A DNA stretch of 51,165 bases. Origin: an uncultured Christensenellaceae bacterium. Its GTDB lineage: Bacteria; Bacillota; Clostridia; Christensenellales; Christensenellaceae. Shown in pieces: positions 14,378-22,035 of the stretch (positions within the stretch are counted from its first letter, which is position 1; every line of letters starts with the position of its first letter). The notes below the pieces were generated by a model. That model was not told where the DNA came from. It worked only from the letters and a program-made list of their open reading frames with translations, and searched no databases. Position numbers and translations under genes: made by a program. The stretch spans positions 1 to 51,165 of the forward strand of contig CAKROK010000006.1 in assembly GCA_934373295.1 (NCBI GenBank), in the 5' to 3' direction.

Positions 14378-15853
14378 TTATATCAACTTAAATACGGCCT
14401 TATCCAGCTCGTCCTTGTTTAAGACGAGGTCGTGAAGGATGGGCTTTTCGCGCAGGTCGGTTATGCTCTTCGGGATGGGCATGTCCGCAAGCTCGCTCAG
14501 CTTTTGCGCTGCGTCAAACGCATTTTCGCACTTTTCGCCCGTTATCGAGTTGTATACGTCCGCCGCGAACTTGTAGGGGGATGCGGTGGAGGCGAGCAGC
14601 GTCACGGTGGCGTCGCCCGTGCCCGCGACGTATCTCTCATAGACCGCTTGTGCGACGGCGGTATGCGTATCCATCACATAGCCGTGCTTTTCGAAGATGT
14701 CCCTAATAGTGGACTTTGTGCGCAGCTCGTCGCAGTAATCCGCGAAGAACAGATTTCTTATAGGCTCCATGACCTTTTCATCGAGGCTGTATGCGCCCTG
14801 CTCCGAAAGGTTTTTCATGATGTCGTTTATCTTGATGGTGTTTCTGCCCAAAAACTCGAATAACAAGCGCTCTAAATTGCTGGAGATGAGGATGTCCATC
14901 GAGGGGGAGATGGTCTTGAAGAACTCGCGCCTGCTGATGTACATTCCGCTGTCAAAGAAGTCGGTGAGGACGTTATTCCTGTTGGATGCGCAGATCAGCT
15001 TATTTACGGGGATGCCCATGCGCATGGCGTAATACGCCGCGAGGATGTTGCCGAAATTGCCCGTGGGAACACAGATGTTGACGGGTTCGCCCTTTTTTAT
15101 GCGCCCGTTCGCGAGCAAGACGGAATAGCTGTAGATGTAGTAGACTATTTGCGGCGCGAGACGACCGAAGTTTATGGAGTTTGCGGAGGAGGCATATACG
15201 CCCTTATCCGCGAGCACCTTATTGAAATCCGCATCCGCGAACAGCTTTTTTACGCCCGTCTGCGCGTCGTCGAAGTTGCCCTTTACCGCGCACACGAGCA
15301 CGTTGCTGCCCTCCTGCGTGAGCATTTGCAGCTTCTGCATGTCGGAAACGCCGTCCTGCGGATAGAACACGACTATTTTTGTGCCTGGGACGTCCTTAAA
15401 GCCCTCCAAGGCCGCCTTGCCTGTATCGCCGGAGGTGGCGGTTAAAATCATTACGTTATTAACCTTTTCGGAACGGGAGAGCGCCTCGCTCATGAGCTGG
15501 GGGAGCATTTGCAGCGCCATGTCCTTAAACGCGAGCGTCGGGCCGTGGAACAGCTCGATGACGTACTCGTTTTCCGAGAGCTGAACGAGCGGGACGGTAT
15601 CCTCGCTTGAAAAGCCGTCATAGGCGTTGTGCGCCATTTTTAGGAGCTTGCCCGCGGGGATGTCGAAGAACATCGAAAGCACCTTTGCCGCGGTCTCGGC
15701 ATATGCCGAATGACCGAAGTCGTCTAGCATCTTGTCCGTCAAATGCGGGAACTCCTGCGGGACGAACAGACCGCCCTCGTCCGAAATGCCCTTTAATACG
15801 GCATCCAGCGCATCTATATAGTAGTTGGAATTTCTCGTGCTGATCAATCTCAT
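14378..15853 (-). CDS. thrC: Threonine synthase
   Basis: A 491-residue PLP enzyme converting O-phosphohomoserine to threonine, the last step of threonine synthesis. The N-terminal RLISTRNSNYYIDALDAVLKGIS block is typical of the long (yeast/E. coli type) family. The PLP lysine is in GPTLAFKDMALQ (about residues 100-112), and the phosphate-binding TSGDTGKAAL loop follows (about 135-145). The frame extends upstream to 15880, but ATG 15853 is chosen because GGAGG lies 7 bases before it and the extra nine residues are not family-like. It is the first gene of a likely thrC-trpS transcript. Confidence 0.95.
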   Translation of the reverse strand: MRLISTRNSNYYIDALDAVLKGISDEGGLFVPQEFPHLTDKMLDDFGHSAYAETAAKVLSMFFDIPAGKLLKMAHNAYDGFSSEDTVPLVQLSENEYVIELFHGPTLAFKDMALQMLPQLMSEALSRSEKVNNVMILTATSGDTGKAALEGFKDVPGTKIVVFYPQDGVSDMQKLQMLTQEGSNVLVCAVKGNFDDAQTGVKKLFADADFNKVLADKGVYASSANSINFGRLAPQIVYYIYSYSVLLANGRIKKGEPVNICVPTGNFGNILAAYYAMRMGIPVNKLICASNRNNVLTDFFDSGMYISRREFFKTISPSMDILISSNLERLLFEFLGRNTIKINDIMKNLSEQGAYSLDEKVMEPIRNLFFADYCDELRTKSTIRDIFEKHGYVMDTHTAVAQAVYERYVAGTGDATVTLLASTASPYKFAADVYNSITGEKCENAFDAAQKLSELADMPIPKSITDLREKPILHDLVLNKDELDKAVFKLI

Positions 15854-16045
15854 GTCAAATCCTCCAATCAATGCTGCCAAAGCCTTGCCCGACAGCTTTT
15901 TATTTAATGAAGCGTTTCAAAGTCGATTTGAAATGCATTTTCCCTTTTTATCTTCTGATTATATCACAAAGAGGGGGGATTGAAAAGCGTATAATAAAAT
16001 TGACCGGCGAATAATAGGTCGGTCAATGTGCATTTCGTTATAAAA

Positions 16046-17020
16046 TTATACTCGGTCGATGGCGGCGATGTATTCGAGGTCGGCGTAGGAATAGCCCTCT
16101 GCACCCAGCCACGTGTCCTCAAAGCGCACGTTATGCGCCTTATCCGCCGTGCGCCCGGCGTCGTCATAGAGGATCTGCCCGTCGGCGTCAATGTCTATAG
16201 CGACGGCGGCATGTGCATTTGAACCCTTGCGGAAGTATACTATAACGCCCTCGGGGTTTGATATGAGCGCCTCTTTGACCGCGTCGACATAGCTTTCTTC
16301 GGAGTTTTTGATGTATGTGCGCCCTGCGGAGTAGCTTGAAAAATAGTCGCTGTCCTTGTCTATCGCGGGGACATGGACGACGGCATAGGCGTCCTCGATG
16401 GTGTCCTTTGATACGCCGCCGTTGGGGAGCCTGTTGTATAGCTGCTCGGGGTCGGTCGAGATGCCCAAGTTGTTTATCACCATGGCATAGGAGCTTACGA
16501 GGCACAGCCTGCGCTTGACGCTCTCGGGGAGCTGCCATTTTTCATCGCGCTGATAAAAGTGCGTGTGCTTGGCGGCTACGTTTATGGTGAGCGTGAACCT
16601 CTTGCCCTGGGCCGTGCGCGCGACTATCCACGCCTGACCGCCGCCCACCGCAGTTACGCGGCCGCGGGAGTTTACGCGCAATATGCCCGTATCGGAGGAA
16701 AAGTACTCTAGAGATTCGGGGGAGGAAAGCTGCGCGGGCAGCTCGTCCGTCAGGGAGAAGCTGTCGCCGATGTATATTACGTTTTCGCGGTCGTCCTCAG
16801 ACAGCGCTGCGACGCTCGTGCCGTATTTTTCTATGTCTACAGGCAAAGAGGAGGGCGAGCTGTAGCCCTGTGCATATGCGTTTACGCAAAGCGAGCTTAT
16901 GATTATTATAATGAGGCCGACGATTGCCAAAAGCCTCGTTTTTCCGTGAGTACGGTCACTAAACAGATTCATGGGAATATTATAACACACATGAAACAAT
17001 TTAGAAACCTTCAAAAACAT
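16046..17020 (-). CDS. Exported C39-like cysteine peptidase with a bacterial Ig-like domain
   Basis: Up to 324 residues. A hydrophobic export segment (about 29-50, ending VNAYA) is followed by a BIG2-like Ig domain (about 80-150, with the VTAVGGGQAWIVA block) and a papain-like C39_2 domain. The likely nucleophile is Cys173 in RRLCLVSSYAM, the histidine is His270 in GSNAHAAVAID, and a YDDAGR block follows. Such proteins are surface or secreted peptidases or peptide-binding relatives. The start is uncertain: ATG 17020 gives the full frame and ATG 16972 gives a cleaner signal peptide, but neither has a clear ribosome binding site; a TATAAT lies 6 bases upstream of the second. Confidence 0.75.
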   Translation of the reverse strand: MFLKVSKLFHVCYNIPMNLFSDRTHGKTRLLAIVGLIIIIISSLCVNAYAQGYSSPSSLPVDIEKYGTSVAALSEDDRENVIYIGDSFSLTDELPAQLSSPESLEYFSSDTGILRVNSRGRVTAVGGGQAWIVARTAQGKRFTLTINVAAKHTHFYQRDEKWQLPESVKRRLCLVSSYAMVINNLGISTDPEQLYNRLPNGGVSKDTIEDAYAVVHVPAIDKDSDYFSSYSAGRTYIKNSEESYVDAVKEALISNPEGVIVYFRKGSNAHAAVAIDIDADGQILYDDAGRTADKAHNVRFEDTWLGAEGYSYADLEYIAAIDRV

Positions 17021-17125
17021 CTATTAATAAATAAATGCATAAGAACTCATGAAGCAAGAGTGATTATGCATTATAGGCTTGAAAAACGGATAAAAATCTA
17101 TAAAAATGCAAAACGTTCAAAAAAT

Positions 17126-17142
17126 GTTTACATTTTGTAAAC
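17126..17142. promoter_or_regulatory. Perfect palindrome GTTTACA-N3-TGTAAAC
   Basis: A 7-bp perfect inverted repeat with a TTT centre, in AT-rich sequence about 150 bases upstream of the peptidase gene (minus) and 47 bases after the stop of the small conserved gene (also minus). It has the shape of an operator for a dimeric repressor. The regulator is not known. Confidence 0.35.
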
Positions 17143-17188
17143 GAAGATGGGTCGCGAAAAAAGGAATTTATTTCAAAAAAATCCAATT

Positions 17189-17455
17189 TTAATCCTCATC
17201 CAGCATGGAAAATTCTATCTCAAGATGGTCAAAGCTCACCGGCTCGACGAAATCCGCAGGGTAGAATTTTGTGCGCGAAAAGCGGGAAAGCTCGCGCGCG
17301 TGCTTGGATACCCAAACGGGCTCGGAGATATCGAGCTGCTTATAGATGCTCTCAAGGCAGTCGTTAAGCGCCTCGGAGACGTCCGGAATGTCGCTCGAGC
17401 TGCTTGCGGAGGCTATCCGCCTGTTTTTCTTAAATAAAGTGCCCCATGCTCTCAT
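17189..17455 (-). CDS. Conserved small protein of unknown function
   Basis: An 88-residue protein with no signal or membrane segment. The N-terminus MRAWGTLFKKNRR and the C-terminal pattern of an RTKFYPADF block followed by a DHLEIE strand match, from memory, a short protein family widespread in Clostridia (often beginning MRVWGK). Its function is not established. AGAGGTGA precedes the ATG. A plus-strand frame covers the same bases but lacks a ribosome binding site. It lies just upstream of, and divergent from, rex. Confidence 0.65.
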   Translation of the reverse strand: MRAWGTLFKKNRRIASASSSSDIPDVSEALNDCLESIYKQLDISEPVWVSKHARELSRFSRTKFYPADFVEPVSFDHLEIEFSMLDED

Positions 17456-17519
17456 GCTCTCACCTCTGAAAATACTTTCTATTAAGTATACTATAATAAC
17501 TTATATTTGGGAATAGGGA

Positions 17520-17548
17520 TTGATTATTTTTTCACTTTTAAGTATAAT
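17520..17548 (+). promoter_or_regulatory. Sigma A promoter for rex
   Basis: TTGATT (17520-17525), a 17-base spacer, TATAAT (17543-17548); the -10 is perfect. It predicts a leader of about 55 bases to the ATG at 17609. No clear Rex operator (TTGTTAANNNNTTAACAA type) was seen over it. Confidence 0.65.
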
Positions 17549-17608
17549 GGTATAATAAGAATCAAAAAACGGAGAACATACCTTAAATATATACATTCGG
17601 AGGGAAAA

Positions 17609-18262
17609 ATGGCTGGAAATATAGATAAGATATCGGAGGCGGTGATACACAGACTGCCAAAGTATTACCGCTATTTGACAGAGCTGGAAAGAGAGGGCGA
17701 GGCGAGGGTGTCCTCCGCCAAAATGAGCAGAGATATGGACTTAAACGCCTCTCAGATAAGACGGGATTTGAACTGCTTCGGCGGCTTCGGTCAGCAGGGC
17801 TACGGCTACAGCGTACCTAAATTAAAGGCAGAAATAGCACAGATATTGGGCATTGATAAGCAGTATAAGATGGTTATAGTAGGCGCGGGCAACCTCGGTC
17901 ATGCGCTTTTGAGATATCCTCGCTTTAAGGAGCAGGGGTTTAATATACTCGGTCTTTTCGACATAGACCCCTCAAGGGTGGATAACAAAGACATTTTCAA
18001 CGTTGAAGAAATGGAGAGCTTCATAAAAAAGCGCGGCGGAGTGGATATCGGCGTGATATGCACTCCCAAATCGGCGGCACAGGAGACTGCCGAGCGGCTC
18101 GCGGCTTGCGGAGTGAGAGGAATATGGAACTTTGCGCCGCAGGATGTCGTGCTTGAGGGAGATATCTCCATAGAAAACGTACACATAAACGACGGATTAT
18201 ATGTACTCTGTTTCAGACTGAACGCGGACAGATACAATACAGAACAGTTTTTTGAAGAATAG
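17609..18262 (+). CDS. rex: Redox-sensing transcriptional repressor Rex
   Basis: A 217-residue protein. The N-terminal winged helix occupies residues about 5-80 (HRLPKYYRYLTEL and ASQIRRDLNCFGGFGQQGYGY), and the Rossmann domain begins at about 85 with the NAD(H) loop VGAGNLGHALLRY. Rex senses the NADH/NAD ratio and represses fermentation and respiratory genes when NAD dominates. ATG 17609 is chosen over an upstream in-frame ATG because CGGAGGG lies about 6 bases before it and the protein then starts where the family does. The gene is followed 9 bases later by the VanW gene. Confidence 0.95.
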   Translation: MAGNIDKISEAVIHRLPKYYRYLTELEREGEARVSSAKMSRDMDLNASQIRRDLNCFGGFGQQGYGYSVPKLKAEIAQILGIDKQYKMVIVGAGNLGHALLRYPRFKEQGFNILGLFDIDPSRVDNKDIFNVEEMESFIKKRGGVDIGVICTPKSAAQETAERLAACGVRGIWNFAPQDVVLEGDISIENVHINDGLYVLCFRLNADRYNTEQFFEE

Positions 18263-18271
18263 AGGAGAAAC

Positions 18272-19819
18272 ATGAACAGAAGACGTTACAGCCAGAGGCG
18301 CAGGGGAAGGCGCAGGAGCACGCCCGCGATATTCACTGCACGGTTTTGGACTAAGAAAAAGATAATAATAGCGGCATCTGCGCTGGCGGCGGTGGTGCTT
18401 GCGGTAGTGCTGATATGCGTATTTGCTGGAGCGCCCAAGGACCCCGAGAACGTCACGGATGAACAGCTTTTGAGCATGAAATTCGGCAGCGACATATTGA
18501 TAGAGGGCGTCGACGTATCGGGTCAGGTATTTTCCGACGCGATTGAGCCGGTAAAGCAAAAGGCGGATGAGATGTTGTCCTCGCTCAACTTAAACTATAC
18601 AATAGAAAAAAAGAAGTACACGATAACTGCGTATGAGATGGGCGCTATAATCGATTATCCCTCCGTGATGAAGGAGGCGATGTTCGGCGGTGCGGGAGAA
18701 TATGAGCTTAAATACGAGGTGAATGAGGAAAAGATAAAGAGCGCCGTTTCGGGAGCCTGCTCCGCGCATGAGGTTGCGGCAAAGGACGCAGAGGTGTCGC
18801 TCGACGTGACAAATGACGAGAAAAACCTCATAGTGTCCGCGAGCATGGTCGTATCGGATGAGGTCGTGGGCAAAAAGGTGGATAACGCTGCCCTTGCGAA
18901 GAAGATAGTTGCCGCTGTTGAAAAAAAGCAGATCGATAAGGCGGTAAAGGCGGATGTCGAGGAGATTCAGCCCAAGTGGACAAAGCAGTTTTTGGACGAC
19001 AACATGAAGCTCATGGGCGAGTATACCACGACGTTTAAGGACTCCGCCTACGGGAGAAGATACAACATATGGAAGATGTCCGGCGTCGTGTGCGGCGTGG
19101 TGCTCATGCCGGGCGAGACGTGGTCAATAAACCAGGCGGCGGGCGACCGCACGACGGAGAACGGCTGGAAGGATGCCGCAGGCATCAAAAACGGCGCGTA
19201 TGTGGACGAGCCGGGCGGCGGAATTTGTCAGGTTTCATCTACATTATATAACGCAATTCTGCGCTCGGAGGTCACCGTCGTGGACAGGTCGCATCACTCT
19301 TGGCCGTTAAAATACGTGCCTGTAGGACTGGACGCGACGATTTCCACGGGCAGTCCGGATTTCGTGATAAGCAATCCGTATGACACGCCCATAGTGCTCG
19401 CGGTGCGCTGCGATGCGGGAAATGAAAAGTACGTCCGCGTGAGGGTATACGGCCCTGAGATGGACTATAAGCTGGATTTCACGAGCAAGGTCGTGAAGGA
19501 GAGTGAGCCCGAGCCGGCGGCGACCACGGTCGATCCGTCCCTTTCACCAGACACGTCTAAAGAGGTCAGCCCAAGGCATAATGCACTCACGGTCGAGATA
19601 TATAAGCAAAAGCTGGATAAGCAGACGGGTGAAAAGCTGGGCGAGCCGGAGCTGTATACCACGGAATACTATGCGGCGTTCAGAGGGACGATAGCCTACG
19701 GTCCCGAAAAGACGGATGAGCCGGAGAAGAGCGCGGACGGCGAGGATGGCACAAAAAAGCCCGATAAGACTAAGGCGACATCGACTGCTAAGCCTACAAA
19801 AACGTCCAAAGCACAGTAA
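18272..19819 (+). CDS. Membrane-anchored VanW family protein
   Basis: A 515-residue protein. The first 28 residues are extremely basic and stay inside; a transmembrane helix runs at about 30-52. An extracytoplasmic part at about 65-240 resembles the peptidoglycan-binding-4 type domain that usually precedes VanW. The VanW domain is at about 270-400 with the signature PGGGICQVSSTLYNAILRS and the SHHSWP block. A Pro, Thr, Ser and Lys rich tail of about 60 residues ends the protein. VanW proteins are cell-envelope proteins of unclear enzymatic role; they occur in vancomycin resistance clusters but are common without them. It is cotranscribed with rex. Confidence 0.88.
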   Translation: MNRRRYSQRRRGRRRSTPAIFTARFWTKKKIIIAASALAAVVLAVVLICVFAGAPKDPENVTDEQLLSMKFGSDILIEGVDVSGQVFSDAIEPVKQKADEMLSSLNLNYTIEKKKYTITAYEMGAIIDYPSVMKEAMFGGAGEYELKYEVNEEKIKSAVSGACSAHEVAAKDAEVSLDVTNDEKNLIVSASMVVSDEVVGKKVDNAALAKKIVAAVEKKQIDKAVKADVEEIQPKWTKQFLDDNMKLMGEYTTTFKDSAYGRRYNIWKMSGVVCGVVLMPGETWSINQAAGDRTTENGWKDAAGIKNGAYVDEPGGGICQVSSTLYNAILRSEVTVVDRSHHSWPLKYVPVGLDATISTGSPDFVISNPYDTPIVLAVRCDAGNEKYVRVRVYGPEMDYKLDFTSKVVKESEPEPAATTVDPSLSPDTSKEVSPRHNALTVEIYKQKLDKQTGEKLGEPELYTTEYYAAFRGTIAYGPEKTDEPEKSADGEDGTKKPDKTKATSTAKPTKTSKAQ

Positions 19820-19825
19820 AATATT

Positions 19826-19858
19826 AGCCACTGTCGATATGTGCGGTAGTGGCTTTTT
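19826..19858 (+). terminator. Intrinsic terminator after the VanW gene
   Basis: AGCCACT (19826-19832) pairs with AGTGGCT (19848-19854), followed by TTTT. It ends the rex-VanW operon before the convergent anti-sigma-like gene. Confidence 0.75.
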
Positions 19859-19873
19859 GGTGCATTTTTTATA

Positions 19874-20479
19874 TCATTTTATCATTGATAGTAGCGTGTT
19901 GGGATGGACGGGATAGGAAATGCTTATGGAATAGGACAGCGAGTTTTGCTGCCATACGGCGATTGTATAGCCCTCGCTCGTTCCTTTCAGCGTCACATTT
20001 TTGCCGTTTGCGTCAAAAACATCCTCGCGGTCAAAGTCCCCGAAATGCTCCGAATTATCGATGCTTCCGCGGGATACTCTGTAAGTCAGGCTCTCGCCGT
20101 TTTTGCCGTAATAGTTGATCTCTGCGGTTTTTTCGTATATCACGGAGTAGACCGTCTCGTCTATCTTAAAAGGAATGCCGGAAAGGTCGACTACGTCAAA
20201 GCCCAGCACGGATGAGAGGTCGGCCGCATTGGAATACTGCTCTGTGTCCTGATAGAGAGTGGGAGGGAGGGCCGTCCCGCTGTTTTGGGAGGATATTACA
20301 GCTATACCCGCGACGCCCGCCGCCAAAACGACGGCACATGCGGCTATCGCAGCGATTTTCCTCGGAAAGAGGATTCTTTTGGGCTGAATACTGGCTGAGC
20401 AAATGTTGTTCATCACACGCTCATGCATTTCCTGTGATACGTTAATTTTGTCCATGATTTTATTATACTTATCGCTCAA
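19874..20479 (-). CDS. Probable anti-sigma factor (membrane protein) for the adjacent sigma factor
   Basis: A 201-residue protein with an N-terminal cytoplasmic segment of about 40 residues, one transmembrane helix at about 42-65 and a polar outer domain of about 135 residues. No zinc-binding HxxxCxxC motif is seen, so it is not a classical ZAS anti-sigma factor. The call rests on context and topology: its start overlaps the end of the ECF sigma gene by 11 bases. The outer domain (VLGFDVVDLSGIPF region) resembles the DUF4367-like sensory parts found in such pairs, but this is by eye. Confidence 0.55.
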   Translation of the reverse strand: MSDKYNKIMDKINVSQEMHERVMNNICSASIQPKRILFPRKIAAIAACAVVLAAGVAGIAVISSQNSGTALPPTLYQDTEQYSNAADLSSVLGFDVVDLSGIPFKIDETVYSVIYEKTAEINYYGKNGESLTYRVSRGSIDNSEHFGDFDREDVFDANGKNVTLKGTSEGYTIAVWQQNSLSYSISISYPVHPNTLLSMIK

Positions 20480-21062
20480 AGTCGTAGTCCTCCTTTAATA
20501 TGGCCTTTAGGCGTTCTCGTCCGCGGCATAGGTCACTGCGTACAGTACCTTCGTTTCGTCCGAGCGCACGGGATATCTCGGAGGTTGAGAATCCCTCGTA
20601 ATAGAATAGGTGGATGACCTCGCGGTATTTCACGGGAAGCTGTTTGACGGCATCCCACACAAAGGAAAGATCTTCCTTTTCATCCGCTGTGAGTGTTTCC
20701 GACAGTTCGTCCGTGCCGTTGCGCTTATTGTATTTAAGCCTGTTTTTGCTGTGGTTTGCCGCCACGCGTAACAGCCATGCACGCTCATGCCGCTCATTTT
20801 CAAAGATGGGAGCAAAGCGAATGAAGCTGATGAGAGTATCTGAAAGAACCTCCTCGGCGTCACTCATGTTGTGAAGGTATGAGTACGCAAGGCGTAGTAT
20901 GCTGTTTCCGTGGTGGTTTAACAGGCGCTCGGCGCGGATATTTAGTTCTTCTCTTGTCTCGCTTTTGGTTGAAGAGACGACGGCTGTGGCGTGCGAAAAC
21001 AAGAAATACAGCCTGTAAAATAGCTTATGGGAAAAACTTGGTTGAAATATACAATCGGTCAA
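20469..21062 (-). CDS. ECF-type RNA polymerase sigma factor
   Basis: Sigma region 2 covers about residues 43-110 (LRLAYSYLHNMSDAEEVLSDTLISF) and region 4 about 135-190, with a helix-turn-helix LFYYEGFSTSEISRALGRNEGTVRSDLCRGRERLK. The ECF family lacks regions 1 and 3. It would direct polymerase to a small regulon, controlled by the overlapping anti-sigma-like gene. The start is uncertain: TTG 21062 has GGAGG at 7 bases but gives about 40 unusual residues before region 2, and TTG 21002 would give a more normal length with a weak site. No ATG is available. Confidence 0.82.
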   Translation of the reverse strand: MTDCIFQPSFSHKLFYRLYFLFSHATAVVSSTKSETREELNIRAERLLNHHGNSILRLAYSYLHNMSDAEEVLSDTLISFIRFAPIFENERHERAWLLRVAANHSKNRLKYNKRNGTDELSETLTADEKEDLSFVWDAVKQLPVKYREVIHLFYYEGFSTSEISRALGRNEGTVRSDLCRGRERLKAILKEDYDFER

Positions 21063-21082
21063 TATTGTCCTCCATATGCGGG

Positions 21083-21110
21083 AAAAAGCCTCTCAGAAGA
21101 GAGACTTTTT
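21083..21110. terminator. Bidirectional hairpin between the lipoprotein and sigma genes
   Basis: AAAAAGCCTCTC (21083-21094) pairs with GAGAGACTTTTT (21099-21110). It has T-runs on both strands. On the minus strand it follows the lipoprotein gene and ends only about 7 bases before the GGAGG of the sigma gene, so it could also act as an attenuator for the sigma operon. Confidence 0.7.
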
Positions 21111-21132
21111 AATTTTTCAGTTGTGAATTGCG

Positions 21133-21648
21133 TTATGCGAGCTTAGCGGCTATTGCGTCAATTTCCTCAGAGGAAAGACCGTTTTCAGCAGTGATGGAGT
21201 ATGAGAAATCGCCGTCCGTCCATATTGCCTTATAGACCTTTATGTCAATGCCATATTGCGTTATGCTCTTGCCGCCGACGTCTGATATGCCGATATCTGC
21301 ATAATCATTATAGTCGCCGCTAACATCGTCCGCGCCCTTGCCCTTGCGAAGCGTTATTTTGCTGTCGCCATAGGTGAGAGAAATGGTGTTATAGCCTGTC
21401 TCGCTTGCGTTTTTGATTCCTTGAATGAGCGTGAGTTTCTTTCCGCTTATCTCGTCGGGGGCGGTAACTTCAAAGCCCGCAGCTTTTGCGGCATCATCGA
21501 TTGTGTCAAAGCTTGCGAGAGGCTTGGCTATCTGCGCCTTTGAACCCGTTTGAGCGTTACTCTTCTTGTTATCTTTGTTGCCGGCAGTGCAGGCGGCAAA
21601 GGATAAGGTTAAAACTATGCAGAGTACTAAAGCAATTATCTTTTTCAT
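21133..21648 (-). CDS. Lipoprotein of unknown function
   Basis: A 171-residue product with a lipoprotein signal peptide: basic start MKK, a hydrophobic core, and the lipobox SFAAC with Cys21 as the lipidated residue. A Lys, Asn and Ser rich linker follows, then a domain of about 125 residues. The LASFDTIDDAAKAAGFEV and GNKD-type pieces resemble small DUF4367-like domains, similar in style to the outer part of the anti-sigma-like protein encoded 650 bases downstream. ATG 21648 is preferred over the longer frame because AGGAG is 9 bases upstream and the signal peptide starts there. Confidence 0.7.
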   Translation of the reverse strand: MKKIIALVLCIVLTLSFAACTAGNKDNKKSNAQTGSKAQIAKPLASFDTIDDAAKAAGFEVTAPDEISGKKLTLIQGIKNASETGYNTISLTYGDSKITLRKGKGADDVSGDYNDYADIGISDVGGKSITQYGIDIKVYKAIWTDGDFSYSITAENGLSSEEIDAIAAKLA

Positions 21649-21767
21649 TTTAAAAATCTCCTGTTTTTTATTTTCCACTTTAAGTGGTTTCACTATATAT
21701 ACAACCGAAAACAGAAAAATGTTGCAGAGTAAAATGCTTTTTGGAAATTTTTTTCAGATAGCTTTAT

Positions 21768-21971
21768 TTAGCCTTGCATTATTTCGGAAATGACGTCCAA
21801 AACCTTATCATAGCAGCCGCCGCAGCCTGTTGAACATTTTGTTAGCTTTTGAACCTCCTCAAATGTGCGCTCAACGTCGCCCATGCTCTTACAGGTGGCG
21901 AGCGCGTGCTCGATGTCCATATCCGTGACCTTCTTGCAGTGGCAGATCTCAACATTCTTTAATTGATACAT
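21768..21971 (-). CDS. BFD-like [2Fe-2S] ferredoxin
   Basis: A 67-residue protein of the bacterioferritin-associated ferredoxin (BFD) type. The four cluster cysteines are in CHC (residues 10-12) and CSTGCGGC (46-53), with a helical core between them. BFD-like proteins hand electrons to iron stores or flavoproteins. It lies 56 bases downstream of the flavodiiron gene on the same strand with AAAGGAGG before its ATG, so it is a candidate electron carrier for that enzyme or part of the same oxidative response. That partnership is inferred from position only. Confidence 0.85.
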   Translation of the reverse strand: MYQLKNVEICHCKKVTDMDIEHALATCKSMGDVERTFEEVQKLTKCSTGCGGCYDKVLDVISEIMQG

Positions 21972-21998
21972 TTCATTATCCTCCTTTAAAATACGTCT

Positions 21999-22035
21999 TA
22001 GTTTATGTTAGTTTATATTAGTTTATATTAGTTTA
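21999..22035. repeat. Short tandem repeat TTAGTTTATA
   Basis: The 10-base unit TTAGTTTATA, or a close variant, is repeated about 3.5 times. The TAA stop of the flavodiiron gene, on the minus strand, lies inside the last unit. It may be a slippage product, and changing copy number would alter only the 3' end of the gene's transcript. Confidence 0.6.

Noticed and set aside
15854..16045. T-box leader for thrC-trpS
   Set aside because: No GGGTGGNACCGCG-like T-box sequence or terminator hairpin with T-run was found upstream of either gene.
17147..17437. A 96-codon plus-strand frame opposite the small conserved gene
   Set aside because: The minus-strand product has a ribosome binding site and resembles a known short family; this frame has neither.
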